From: Clonostachys chloroleuca
Taxonomy: Eukaryota > Ascomycota > Sordariomycetes > Hypocreales > Bionectriaceae
DNA: 64,000 nucleotides
Direction: 5' to 3'
Assembly: GCA_037952775.1 (NCBI GenBank)
Contig: JBANAY010000003.1
Location: 24,118,001-24,182,000 of the forward strand
Shown here: positions 33,981-46,741 of the stretch, piece by piece
Layout of the letters: the number at the start of each line of letters is the position of its first letter
How positions within the stretch are numbered: the stretch's first letter is position 1
Program-made: the position numbers and the translations under genes
Notes under the pieces: model-generated
What the model was told of the DNA's origin: nothing
The model's database searches: none
What the model saw: the letters and a program-made list of their open reading frames with translations, nothing else

Positions 33981-35716
33981 TATTAATAACTCTTATTTAG
34001 CTAATTATCTTATCTTAGCTACTATATAATAATAAAAAGATATTATAATTACTCTAGGAACTTCTATCTAGTAAAATAATACTCCTAAGGAATTAACTAC
34101 CTAGTAAATAATTAAATAACTTATACTATATATTAAAGATCTTAAGAAAAAATATTAAAAAGATTAAGAAGAGATTATTTATCTAATACTATTAGGATCT
34201 TTCTCTAAAGATATTTAAGAATTAGATATATTTAAAATCTAACTTTAAACCTATTTTAAATTCTTTCTAATAAAGCTTAAGAAAGATAAGAATAAAATTA
34301 AATTTATAGAAATATATTATACTAATACTATAGAATAATAATTCTAGATATTTCTTTATAATTAGTATAATAATAAAGCTAAACTAGAAAATAGAGATTA
34401 TATAATAGTTAATATCCTTATAACCTATAATAACTTTATTATTATACTTATAGGAGCTTTTAGAAAGATTAATTATAAATAATAAACTATTAAGAAACTT
34501 AAGGATCTCTAATAAACTAGAGCTATCTTAAGCTATACTACTAAGTTTAGAGAGATTATATTCTACTTTAATTAGAATAATAACTCTCTTAAAGCTATAT
34601 TCTATAATAGATTTAAAGATAAAGTTAAAGATTAACTCTTTAAAATAAATAAATTAGATAATTTAAGTAAATATATAATTATAATAGTATAGATTAATTA
34701 TATTTATAAATAGAAACTATAAAGAAAAAAGAAATATAGTAATTAGAACTATATTAAAACTAGTAATAAATCTAATTATAGAGTATAATAAGTCCTATTA
34801 CTATCTATAATATCTAGAATATATTTAGAGCCTATAGAGCTAGAAATTATAGAAAAATAAAAATACTATAATTATAATAAGGTTAGATATATTTTACTTT
34901 AATATTTAAAACTAAAAAAAATAGAAAAACTAAAAGTCTATTAAGAAGGGTAAGAGATAATTAAGAGTAATTAAAAAAACTAATAAGAAGATTAAGATCT
35001 TAGGAATAATATAAAGAACTACTCTATAAGAAATACCTAATAATTTTATACTTTTTAGATTTAGTTTAACCCTAGTATTTATCTATACTTAAGTCTTAAG
35101 TAAAGATAAGAAATAGAAATAAAACCTTATTAAAGATAACTAGAAAAGAGTTAAGAAGGAATTTAAGAAGAAGACTTAGAAGAATATTTCTATAAGTATA
35201 ATATAGAGGGATAATATATTAAACTATATTAAGACCCTGAATATAAAATCTACTAGAATTCTGAGATTAAGCTTTAGTATAAATAAAAGGAAAATAAAGT
35301 ATATACTGCTTATAAATATAGTAGTTATATTAAATAATATTATAATTAGAATTATATAAACTATCTAGATAGTAAGAAGGAAGTATTAAGAATTATAAGA
35401 GATACTAATAATAATATTAACTATATAAAGAAGTATTTTAAGTAAGCCCAGAAGTAGGAGGAAGAGATATATTAGTTCTATAGATAGAAATAGATAATTA
35501 AAGAAGAAGATAAAATATAGACTAATAAAGAAATAAGAGCTAAAACTAAAGAATAGAAAAGAATCTAAATCTTAATAAAAAACTAGCTTAATAAAGATAA
35601 AACTAATAAGAATATAGAATAATAAGTTAACTAGATAAAAAATAATATAAACTATCTATAATAGGGCTATAATATAATAGAAAATAGAAGATTCTAGAAG
35701 TAATTAAAATAGGAAG

Positions 35717-36581
35717 TGTTGAAATTACAGTGGCCTACAAGGTGTATTAGGCCTTGAGACCGCTATAACTAGCAGCAGTGGAAATTTTAGCTTCTAACTT
35801 ATAGCGAACACTCCTCTATAACTTAGTCAAACTTCACACTAGAAAGTCGGTTTATAGTGCATTTTATAGCGCAAAAGGATCTTATTTTGGTGAGAGGAAC
35901 CGGAAAAATATACCAATTTCTCTCATAGGTCTACCGACTAAAAACTACTCTAAAACCCGCTACAGCAGCTTCCCGGGCCACTTTTGATTTTCCGCAAAAT
36001 TCATTACTATAGGAAATCTAAAAAATCGACTCACAACTACCAAACCATAAGATAGATATATATAACCTTTTTAAGACCCACTTTTATCTGAAAGAGCTAG
36101 TTAAGCTGATCAGTTAAGTATAGATATTAGATATCTTATCTTTAAAGCTGAAAGAGATATCTAAGATCTAAGGTCTAGTCTAGGGTAGGTTGGTTATAGG
36201 GTAGCTTGGGTATAGGTTAGGCTACTAGAAGTTACTCAGATTTTTTTCCTGAATTTTCTAGACCCTTATTTAGGCTAATATAGCCTAATAACCTATAAAT
36301 AACGCTGCTGACGCTCCTAGCCCTAAAGAGGAACTGGAGCCTGCTAAGCCGTAGCGGTCATAGCGGCCTGTAGCCACTGACCCACAGTGGCTGCAACCGC
36401 TATTGGCTCGTGATCGTAGTCGCTATCGGATAGCGGTCTCAATCGCTATTGGCTAGCTGTTACAGGGGATAGCGATCGCTAACAGTTAGTGGTTGCGACC
36501 GCTAGAGGTTAGTGGTTGCAACCGCTAACTTATAGCGATACGGTCACTAACTTATAGTGGCTATAGTCTCTCAATTCAACA
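35717..36581 (+). mobile_element. 865-bp solo LTR-like element with 5-bp duplication
   Basis: Starts TGTTGAAATTACAG and ends TCTCTCAATTCAACA, so the ends form a short inverted repeat (TGTTGAA). GGAAG is found immediately before (35712-35716) and after (36582-36586), a perfect 5-bp duplication. There is no coding sequence. Its right 250 bp are built from repeated palindromic units around GCGGTTGCAACCGC and TAGCGATCGCTA. It is far less AT-biased than the Gypsy element it entered. A solo LTR fits the TG...CA ends and duplication size; a non-autonomous DNA transposon is the alternative. Confidence 0.8.
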
Positions 36582-39500
36582 GGAAGCTTATTTAATATCC
36601 TTATAGATATTAAGATTAAGGGGAACTAGCTTATAGCTTAGATAGACTATAGAGTATAGATAAATTATATCTTACTAGTAATAATTAACTAACTCTACCT
36701 ACTATAGAAGAAAAAGAAAGAACCTTATAATATATTAAGCCTGGATAGAATATAATTTAAATATAATAATAGGATTATTAATTCTAAGACTAATTATCTT
36801 ATAACTAAGATCTAGAGAAAGGAATTTAATATTATATATAACTTAGTATTATTAGAATTCTATAATATTATATTAGAACTAGTATAGTTATAAGATATAA
36901 ACTTACTAATAGATTAGTTTACTAGCTATATAGAGTAGAGAAATATTCTTATAAATCTATATTAGAATTAATAGAAATTAAAATTTTATTAGATATTAGA
37001 AGAATAAAATAACTTTTAATAACTGAAAGTACTATTATAAAAAACCTAGATAATAACTTATAATAATAAGTAGATATAGTAGTTATAGTCTTAATAGTAC
37101 TATAATCTAGTATAAAATAAAAACTATTATAATAAGAACTAAAATAGATAATATAAATCTTAGATTAGATATAAAAGTAAGAATAATTCCTAGATATATT
37201 TTTAATACTAATTAATTAGAACTAATTAATAGAAAAATAATAGTAAGAATATAAACTTAAATATAGCTAATAGTAAAAGAAAATAGAAAAACTATTAATA
37301 GAATCTATTAATAGAATTAGAATCTAAGAATAGAGCTAAATAATAAATAAATAAAAGATATAATAGAATTAGGAATTAGATATATAGTATAAATACTAAT
37401 AATCAGAAAAAAGCTAATAACTTAAGAATATACCTAATAAATATAGATACTTTAATAAACTATTCTAAGAAATACTTAAAATAGAATTACTATAATATAG
37501 CTAGTAGAATTATAAAATCTCTATTATTAAAGAAGGAGAATTAGATTTTTATAAACTATATAACCTTATAGAACCTTAGTTATAAATACTCTATAAATAT
37601 ATTAATAATATATTAGTAAAAGACTATATATAACTATTAACTTTATCTATAAAATACCCTATAATATTTATATCTAAAAAGAATAGTAAACTCTATTTAG
37701 TTATTAACTACTAATAGCTAAATAAGATTATATATAAAGATAGGATATTCTTACTACTAATTATAGAACTTAGAGATTAGTTATAGGGTAAATAGTAGTT
37801 TATTATACTAGATCTAAAGAGAGCTTATAATCTAATATAAATTAAAGAAGGAGATAAATAGAAAATAGTATTTAGAATAAAGTTTAGCTTTTATAAGTAC
37901 TTTATTATACCTTTTAAACTAATAAATATATCTATAATATTTTAATAAATAATTAATTAAGTACTTAGAAAGTATTTTAATATCTTTATAATTATTTATC
38001 TTAATAATATTTTAATATTTTCTAATAATTTAGAAATATATAAGGATTATATATATAAGGTACTATAAAAACTATAGAATATAAACTTTCTAGTAGAATT
38101 TAAGAAAAGTTACTTCTATATATAAGAAGTTAACTTCCTAGGATATACTATTTAATTAAATAAAATATAGATAGAATCTAATAAGATTAATATAATTAAA
38201 AGTTAGAAAATACTAGAAACTATTAAGGAAGTATAAACTTTCCTTAGATTTACTAATTATTACTAATAATTTATTAAGGATTATAGGAAAATTACTATAC
38301 TACTATATAAAATTATAAGGAAAGAAATAGAATTCTAATAGAATAATAAATAATACTAAGTATTTATTAAAATTAAGAAATATATACTTTTAGAATCTAT
38401 ACTATAGATATTTAACCCTATAAAAGAAGTAGAACTTAAAACTAATATCTTAGACTTTATAATTAGTATATAAATTAGCTAAAGGGATAATAAAGGGAAA
38501 TTATATTCTATAGTCTTCTACTTAAAAAAGCTATATAGTATAGAACTTAATTACTCTATCTATAATAAAGAATTTATAGCTATTATATATATATTTAAAG
38601 AATTTAAATACTACTATTTAGAAATATAATATAAAGTTAAGATATATATAGATTATAATTTCAGAATATAATATTTATATATAAATTAAGTTTATAAAAT
38701 ATAAACTTTATAGAGAATTTAAATTAGCTTTAGTACTAGAATAACTATAATAATTAATATCCTTTAACTATATTATTAAATTATCTTTATTAATAGAACT
38801 AATAATAGAAGTATAATATAATAGTATCTTAGTTATTATTAATAGATTTATAAAATATAGATATTTTATTCTATATAAAGAAGTAAGCTCTATAGAAGAT
38901 CTTATATATTAGTTCTTATAATATATAATTAGTTATTATAGATTATCTAAAGAAATAATCTTAGATAAAGAAATAATATTTACTTCTAAGTTTTAGTAAT
39001 TACTTATAGTATAAATAAATACTAAATATAAGCTTTTAATAGCTTACTACCTTTAGAGTAATAGATAAATAGAATATTTAAATTAAATATTAAAATAATA
39101 CTTATAAATATATATTAATTATAAATAAGATAATTAGATATAACTATTATCTATAGTATAGATTATATATAATAGTTTAATATAAGAATCTACCTAGTTT
39201 ATATCTATATATATAAACTATAGTTATAAACTAGAGTTCTAGAACTAATAAATACTTAATAGACTAGATATACCTACTACTATACTTATAAAAGAAATAT
39301 TATATTTATTATATATAGAAATAAAAATAGAATTAAAATTTATCTAAGAAAGAATAAAGAAATACTATAATAGAATAAAATTAAAAGAACTAATTTTAAA
39401 GAAGAGAGATAAAGTATACCTATTCTATAAAAATATTATAATAATATAATTAAATAATAAATTAGATTATAAAAAACTTAAACTATTTAAAATTAAAAAT

Positions 39501-40560
39501 AAAAAATTAGATATTAATTATAAACTTTTACTACTAGATATAATATATATCTATCTAGTTTTTTATATCTTATTACTTAAAAAAGTATTAGAAAATACTC
39601 TAGATTAAAATTATCTAATTAAGATTTATAAAGAAGAATATAAATTAGAAAAAATATTAAAAAAGAAAATTAAAAATAAATAAATATTTTATTTAATAAA
39701 ATAAAAAGAATATAATAAAAAAGATAATAATAGGAACCTGCTAAATATCTAAAGAACTATTAGTAATTTATTTACTAGTTCTACTAGAAGAAGAAGAATT
39801 AGTAATATTATCTTAAGTAATATTACTAAAGAGATTCTCTATAGAAGAATTAAAGAAAAAGTTAGAAAAATTAACTATCTCTATAGTATAAGTACTTTAG
39901 ATTTAAAATACTAATTTATTCTCTTAAGCCTAAATATACTCTAATTCCTCCTAATAATTTCTCTCCTCTGCTTTTTTCTATTCCTTCTTTTCTAATATCT
40001 CTATATTATCTAGATCCTTCTTTAGTATCTCTATACCCTTCTTATAAAGCTGCTTCTATATCTTCTATAGATAAGAAATTTATATAAGAGCTTTATTTAC
40101 CTAATATTACTACTCTAGTAAAAGCTCCTCTATATTACTTTCTTTATTCTTTAGATAAGCTAATACTTTATTAATCTATTATACTATAATAATTAGTTAA
40201 GAAACTAGATAAATAACCTAGAATAAATATACTTAAAGATATAGAGCTCTATAAACTGTTATAAAAATAACCTAAGCTGTAATAAGTTATATAATAACTA
40301 ATTAACAGAATAATAATATAAGAATATAATTTATCTAAGTAATAAGTATATAGAATTACCTTAAATCCTTAGGATAAAATAAACTCTAACTTCTGGGTAT
40401 AATTATATACTGATTTAGATTTCTTTTATTTTAATATATAGCTAGATATTTTATTAGCAGGTAATTACTATATAAAATAAATATAGGATTAAGTATATAT
40501 AATAATAGTATAGTATAATAAAATAGCTTTAGAGATAAAACTAATAGGGAGGGGGTATTA

Positions 40561-40934
40561 TATTATAAATAAAGGCCTTTATTCTAACTATAGAAAGTTA
40601 TATATAAGATAGCTCGGTTAATCTACCTTAAGAACTAATAAGGATAACTTTACTTTAATTAAGTAAAGTCTAAGTAAAACCTAAGTAAAACCTTAGTAAA
40701 TATATTAGTATATATATATATTTATTTCTATAGTTTAGATACTTTTTTAGATAGTTATTAATAATATTATCTATATATCTATTAAAACTAGCTCTATAAT
40801 ACTTATATATTAATAATAACTTATATTATATAGCTATATAATAACCTGATTATATTACTCAGAATAATACTCTGATTAGTTTAACCCTGATCTATCCTAG
40901 ACCCTGTCTAGTATAAGTTAATCTAACTATTATA
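40561..40934 (+). repeat. Gypsy family-I LTR, right
   Basis: Aligns over its full length with the left LTR at 33608-33980 and is preceded by a purine tract. Differences are mostly of the C/T and G/A type. Confidence 0.75.
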
Positions 40935-41640
40935 ATTTAATCTAATAAAATATAAATAGAAAAAAGTAAAATTACTATAATTTCTAAATAGAAGGAATTA
41001 ATAAATATTAAAGAAATATAAGCTTTTCTTAGATTTACTAATTACTACTAATAGTTTATTAAAAACTATAGGAAGATTACTATACTCTTATATAATCTAA
41101 TAAAAAAAGAAAAAGAATTTTAATAGAACTTAAAATACTAAAATATATTTAATAATATTAAGAACTATATAACTAATAAACCTATACTATAGATATTTAA
41201 TTTAAATAAGGAAATAGAGTTTAAAACTAATACTTTAAATTTTATAATTAGTATATAAATTAGCTAAAGGGATAATAAAGAAAAACTATACCCTATAGTA
41301 TTCTATTTAAAAAAGTTATATAGTATAGAATTTAACTACTCTATCTATAATAAAGAATTTATAGCTATTATATATATATTTAAAGAATTTAAATACTACT
41401 ATCTAGGAATATAGTATAAGATTAAGATATATATAGATTATAAGAATATTTAGTATTTACTATAACTTAATAACTTAATAGAAGGTAAATATATTATATT
41501 AAATATCTATCTAAGTTTAATTATAAAATTATATATTAAAAAGAATTAGAAAATAGAAGAACTAATACTCTTAGCTAAAAATCTAAATATAAATAAGTAG
41601 TACTTAAAATAAATAGATAACTATTTACTATAAATAATAA
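40935..41640 (+). mobile_element. Gypsy RT/RNase H fragment
   Basis: Resumes directly after the right LTR with the tether and RNase H region of the same family (LRFTNYYQQFIKNYRKI, then the ELNYSIYNKEFIAI segment), a second copy of what lies at 38.2-38.7 kb. It ends at the inverted LTR-like element at 41642. Confidence 0.65.
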
Positions 41641-41641
41641 A

Positions 41642-42504
41642 TGTTAAATTGAGAGACTATAGCCACTATAAGTTAGTGACCGTATCGCTATAAGTTAGCG
41701 GTTGCAACCACTAACCTCTAGCGGTCGCAACCACTAACTGTTAGCGATCGCTATCCCCTGTAACAGCTAGCCAATAGCGATTGAGACCGCTATCCGATAG
41801 CGACTACGATCACTAGCCAATAGCGGTTGCAGCCACTGTGGGTCAGTGGCTACAGGCCGCTATGACCGCTACAGCTTAGCGGGCTCCAGTTCCTCTTTAG
41901 GGCTAGGAGCGTCAGCAGTGTTATTTATAGGTTATTAGGCTATATTAGCCTAAATAAGGGTCTAGAAAATTCAGGAAAAATCTGAGTAACTTCTAGTAGT
42001 CTAACCTATACCCAAGCTACCCTATAACTAACCTACCCTAGACTAGATCTTAGATCTTAGATATCTCCTTCAGCTTTAAAGATAAGATATCTAATATCTA
42101 TACTTAACTGATCAGCTTAACTAGCTCTTTCAGAAAAAAGTAGGTCTTAAAAAGGTTATATATATCCGTCTTATAGTTTAGTAGTTATAAGTTAATTTTT
42201 TAGATTTCCTATAGTAATAAATTTTACGGAAAATCAAAAGTAGCCCGGGAAGCTGCTATAGTAGGTTTTAGAGTAGTTTTTAGTTAGTAGGCTTATAAGA
42301 GAAATTAGTATATTTTTCCAGTTCCTCTTACCAAAATAAGGTTCTTTTATACTATAAAATATACTATAAACCGACTTTCTAGTATAAAATTTAACTAAGT
42401 TATAGTAGAGTGTTCACTATAAGTTAGAAGCTAAATTTTCTACTGCTGCTAGTTATAGCGGTCTCAAGGCCTAATATACCTTATAGGCTACTGTAATTTC
42501 AACA
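41642..42504 (-). mobile_element. Second copy of the 865-bp LTR-like element, inverted
   Basis: Reverse complement of the element at 35717-36581, nearly the same length (863 bp), with the same ends and palindromic units. No target duplication: the flanks are ATAAA and CTATT, and the Gypsy sequences on the two sides run in opposite directions. This copy therefore marks a rearrangement junction, or it is one LTR of a larger element whose rest is gone. Confidence 0.8.
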
Positions 42505-44840
42505 ACTATTTTCTACTTATCTCCCTTACTAATATATAGCTTTTAATATATATCTTTTATATCTAGTTTTATAAAGATCTTAGTACTATATAGCTAATTA
42601 AGAATCTTATAGATCAGGGGTAATAGAGTATAGTTCTTATATATTATCTTATTTAAACTATAATAATTAATATAGAGTTATAATTTAGAAGAACTTTTCT
42701 TAAGTATAAATAGTATAAGAATACCTACTAAGCTAATTAACCTCCTTATTTATCTATTCTTAAGAGCCTTTTTAATATATAACTTAAGAACCTTTAGCTC
42801 TCTAGTTACTAGAGGATAGATAGATCCCTATAGTAATACTTAGCTATCTTCTAGTTTAGTTATATATATTTATCCTTCTAAGAGTAGTTATTAAGCTACT
42901 TTCTTTTCTAAGAAGATATCTATAAAGTCTATATATTTATTAGATAACTACTTTATATTTTTCTTATATCTATTAAGTATAGGAGTACTACTTAAGGGGT
43001 TTACTAAGATTATTATAATATATATATTCTTAATTATCTACTTAAGCTATTTAAACTAGATAACTAGCTTAATAAAGACTTATTCTAGAAGATAATACTA
43101 TTTATTAAATATCTAGAATATTTAAGAATTAATATTAATAAACTAGGGTTTTCTAATAATTATATTCTTCTTAATATTTATTATTATAAACTTAAAGAGT
43201 ATCTACTTTATAACTCCCTAGTTATCTATAATTTCTATTAAATAAAGCTTTATTTCTAAGGTCTTAATATATTATCTATTAAATATAGTCTCTAGAGTTA
43301 TTCTAAATAGTAATTTAGCTTTTTTCCTTATAAACTAGTTTAAGAGGATACTAATATCTACTTATAGATTAAATAGTATAATTATCTTTCTTTAATATCT
43401 CTCTTATCTAAACTATATTACTCTTCTTATTCTTAAGTTAATATAGCTTATTCTATTCTATTCTATTTTATAAATATATAGAATAGTATCTAGCTTAGAG
43501 CCTTTAATCTACTTAGTATATATCTTAGTTATATATTAATTATTTTAGGACTTTATATAATTAGGGGCTTTATAATAATCTCTTATATAATCTAGTTTAC
43601 TATATTTCTAATATTCCTATTTATAGTTAGTTCTATTTAAACCCCTTCTCTATAGTATTCTTATATCTATAGTTAAGCAGATCTCTTATAAAGTAGTTAT
43701 ATTATAATATCTTAGATAAGAGTAAAATTAGGCTATACTACTAGTCTTAAAGGCCTCTATAAGTATTTTTATAATAACTTCTTAGTTAAAAAGCTCCTTC
43801 TAGTTATTAAGTATCTCTTTACTTAGTATCTATTTATAGAAATTAATAAGTAAAATCCTAGGAAGAGAACTACTTAGAATACCTTAGGGAGCTTCTCTAG
43901 TATTTTACTAAGTATAGATTTATAATAGTTAGTATATAATCTGAACTTCTAGCTTACTATAAGCTTTATATATAGTAGTTTCTATATAGTTTTAATTATA
44001 TATATAGAGTTATTACTAATTTCCTCCTCTAGCTATTTCTAATATATTTCTAGAAAATAATAGTAATAAGATACTTCTATAGATAGTATTATTATTATAT
44101 CTCTATTATACCTTATAAGTAAGTACTAATATATACTACTTTTTAAATATTAGTATTAAAGTTCTCTTAGAGGAAAACTATTTAGAAATATATTAAATAG
44201 ATCTAAAGCTCTATCTAGCTCTTACTATAGTATATAAAAGTTATTATCTAGATCTTAGCTTATAGATCTCCTTTAGTTTACTTATATCTCTTTATAGGCT
44301 TATTATTATCCTTATAAATAGTTCTGGATTATCTTCTCCTAGAGATATCCTTCTCTATCTCTTAAATTTTCTCTCTTAAGCTATAAACCTCCTATAGAAG
44401 TAGATAGATACTATTACTTTCCTTCTATAAGTTAGTATTTCTAACTATTAATCTAGATTAAATAAATAAATTAATTAGAGTAAGTTAATTAATAGGCTTA
44501 ATAAGATCCTATTATTAGTGGATAGTTATCTTTTAGAGTTTAATAATAATTTATAGTTATATTTCTCTTACTTATTAGATATAATTTTAGAGCTTATTAA
44601 GTACTATACTATTTTATAAATCTTAAAGCTCTCTTATAAGCTATTAAATCTCTTCTTTTTATTCTTTTATTAGTAAAATTAATATATATAGATTATCTAT
44701 TAATTTACTAGGGGTATATAGATAATTAGTAGTTAGATCTATAGTATATTCCCTTAATAGTTTTTAACCCTAAATAGGAAGAGAAATTAATATATTAGTA
44801 CTAGATAGTATTATAAGGAGAGTATTAAGATAAAGCCTGA
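42505..44840 (-). mobile_element. Gypsy RT remnant, minus strand
   Basis: Minus-strand translation through stops shows Gypsy RT: LYINYYSLNKII, LPLIYKIL, KIFIKLDIKDIY and SKGDK, ending exactly at the inverted LTR-like element. The sequence differs from family I in wording, so it is a separate Gypsy lineage. It is heavily mutated, with no open frame. Confidence 0.65.
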
Positions 44841-45113
44841 TAGATAGCTGTAGATATAACTAAGGGTTATCTGAGAGGAGTACTTAGGTTACTATTAATA
44901 GATTTATTAATTCCTAACCTTCGAAAGGGAAGCTTATAATCTGAACCAGTATTAAATAACAAGCCCTCCTGCGGGCACACGTAACCTGTCAGGTGACCAC
45001 TGACACCTACCCGCAGAAGTCGCCCCTTTGTCACAGGTATGTGGGAATCCATAGTTCTATTGAATCAGTGTGAGAAATATTGAGAGAGCACTGGCCAGCA
45101 AACTGCTGCGCTC

Positions 45114-45783
45114 ATGGCATTGGCGCCAAGATTGGGCTGATCAGTTGTGAAGCCCATCACATTGAAACTTTCCGGCAAGGTCATCCCGAATCGCCTCTAT
45201 CGCACACCCCTCTCGGAGTACGCCTCTACTTACGACGAGAATGATATCGAAAACACAGGCAAGCCACTTCCGCGATATGCGGAACTCTATCGAGGTGAGA
45301 CCGCAAATCTGCCATACAGCTTTTCTACTTCGGAGCGTAACACGGAAATTATACGTAGAGCTTGCGGATGGCGGCGCTGGGCTAATATGCTTCGGCGACA
45401 TCCCGGTTGATCGAAATAATCTCGAGAACTATAACAACGCCGTCCTTGATTCCAGAAATGCCTGGGATGCCGTCGCCGCCTTTGCACCAGCTATCCGAGC
45501 TGCGAAGTCTCGTGGTGCGATATGCCTGCCGCAACTCCAATTCCCCGGCCGCCAGGTGCCAGAGTTTCTGAATCCTAACCCCAGATCATCGTCCAATGTC
45601 CAGCTGGAGCCGTGTTTGAAGAAAACGTACGGCAGGCCAACTCCGTTGAGTAAACTCGAGATCAAGGAACTGATTGGTCAATATGTCTGGGCTGCGGATG
45701 TCTTGGCTAAGGCCGGCGCGGATGGTATCATCTTAAGATATGCCCCATCAACTGTACGGAGTAGGGGGCTCGCGGATGCATAG
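45114..45783 (+). pseudogene. Old Yellow Enzyme-like flavin oxidoreductase, N-terminal pseudogene
   Basis: NADH:flavin oxidoreductases of the OYE family reduce activated C=C bonds with FMN. Exon 1 reads from ATG 45114 with a TGA as codon 9, then KLSGKVIPNRLYRTPLSEYAS (FMN-binding start of the barrel). A 64-bp intron (45295-45358, GTGAGA...CGTAG) joins LYR to ELADGGAGLICFG in frame. Exon 2 continues through AICLPQLQFPGRQVP and YVWAADVLAKAGADGI. Directly after it the expected HAAHGY...NQF active-site segment is absent, and the frame ends at 45783 with unrelated residues. The C-terminal half is missing. The early TGA fits mutation of CGA. The gene lies at the edge of the AT-rich block, which begins about 250 bp upstream. 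Confidence 0.85.
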
Positions 45784-46741
45784 ATTACCCGAATGGCGGA
45801 TGACTGAGCCTTGCCCTTGCAAGGGAAGTTGGGGTCTCTTGCCCTCTTGGTTTCGAGCACCTCTACCCTTGTCCCCCATGTTAAACTTTGATGCCAACAC
45901 ACAAGTCGCCCTGTTATCAAGGAGACCGACCGGCTCCCCCGGAATGACTTAGCGCTAATAGCACCGTTGAGACGTGGTACCCTCCAAGTCCCCGCATTGT
46001 GGAGTGGGACCTGCAGACCGCCCTTGAGATCAAGGTTTAAGGACTTTCATAGTTTCACTTATACGGCTATGCGCTTAGAATTGCACGTCAGAGATGCGAC
46101 CTACTAGCCCTAGTCACCTTAGCGTTAGAACAATCTTCATAAAAACTTGATCTGGCCAAGCCACGCTTTGCATACGACGCCTTAGCCCGAGCCCCGGGCC
46201 CACGAAAATTCGTCTCCGTTAAATCAAAGTCTTGCATCATACTTTCCGCCAGGTTGACCACAGGGTGATCCTATCAGAAAGTTCCAGCGAAGCTTTCAAG
46301 AGGAGGACAGGAAGCGGGGGCCTTAGCCTTATCGCTTAAGGGCTGAAAATGGCACTTCTCTGCGTTATGCGGCTGGATATGGCGACTCTGCTTGGCCCGG
46401 TGACATGGCCCCAGACTCGAGCCCCCTCTTCACAGACCACCACCTTTTTTATTTTTTTCTGTGTAACGATTCAGGAGCGCCCGTTTAACACGGGGTTAGC
46501 AAACGATCATTTAGTGCTCTGTCCACGAGATGTGTGAACCACCCTAAAAGCATCCTAGTTCCACCATTTGAAGTGGTCAGGTCATTTGAGACCTCATGCT
46601 ACTCGTTTCCCATTACCTGGTAAAAGTGGCCTAGAGGATGGGTATGCAAAAAACCTCCAAGTGCAGCATAGCCGGGGGGGCCAAAGCACTTATGACCCTC
46701 AAGATGTCATGGTTATTGTATGGACACCGTACTTCTGAATT
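45784..46741. other. Intergenic
   Basis: No gene, no further OYE sequence and no repeat recognised. It includes the promoter region of the membrane-protein gene at 46742. Confidence 0.45.

Larger units (their letters stand above)
33608..40934 (+). mobile_element. Gypsy chromovirus, family I, RIP-degraded but complete in layout
   Basis: LTRs of 373 and 374 bp at 33608-33980 and 40561-40934 enclose a plus-strand interior. Read through stops, it gives a gag-like region (34.1-35.6 kb), RT (37.6-38.4 kb) with KLYLVINYQQLNK, FIILDLKRAYN and the active-site relic YLNNILIFS where YLDD is usual, RNase H (38.4-38.7 kb), integrase (38.8-39.4 kb) and a chromodomain-like tail (39.5-39.7 kb). The tract AGGGAGGGGG at 40547-40555 serves as polypurine tract. 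An 865-bp solo LTR has inserted at 35.7 kb. No matching target duplication flanks the two LTRs. The element is dead: the D-to-N change and all stops fit C-to-T or G-to-A mutation. Confidence 0.8.
32272..44860. repeat. RIP-mutated retrotransposon block, middle
   Basis: About 12.6 kb of TpA-rich DNA. It holds a Gypsy element with both LTRs (33.6-40.9 kb), a second RT/RNase H fragment (40.9-41.6 kb), a Gypsy fragment in the other orientation (42.5-44.8 kb), and two inverted copies of an 865-bp LTR-like element that kept GC-rich segments. A segment at 33.14-33.48 kb occurs inverted at about 52.65-52.98 kb. Confidence 0.85.

Noticed and set aside
33608..40934. Target-site duplication for the family-I Gypsy element
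   Set aside because: Flanking bases differ (AGCCT against ATTTA), and no shift of the boundary by a few bases gave a match.
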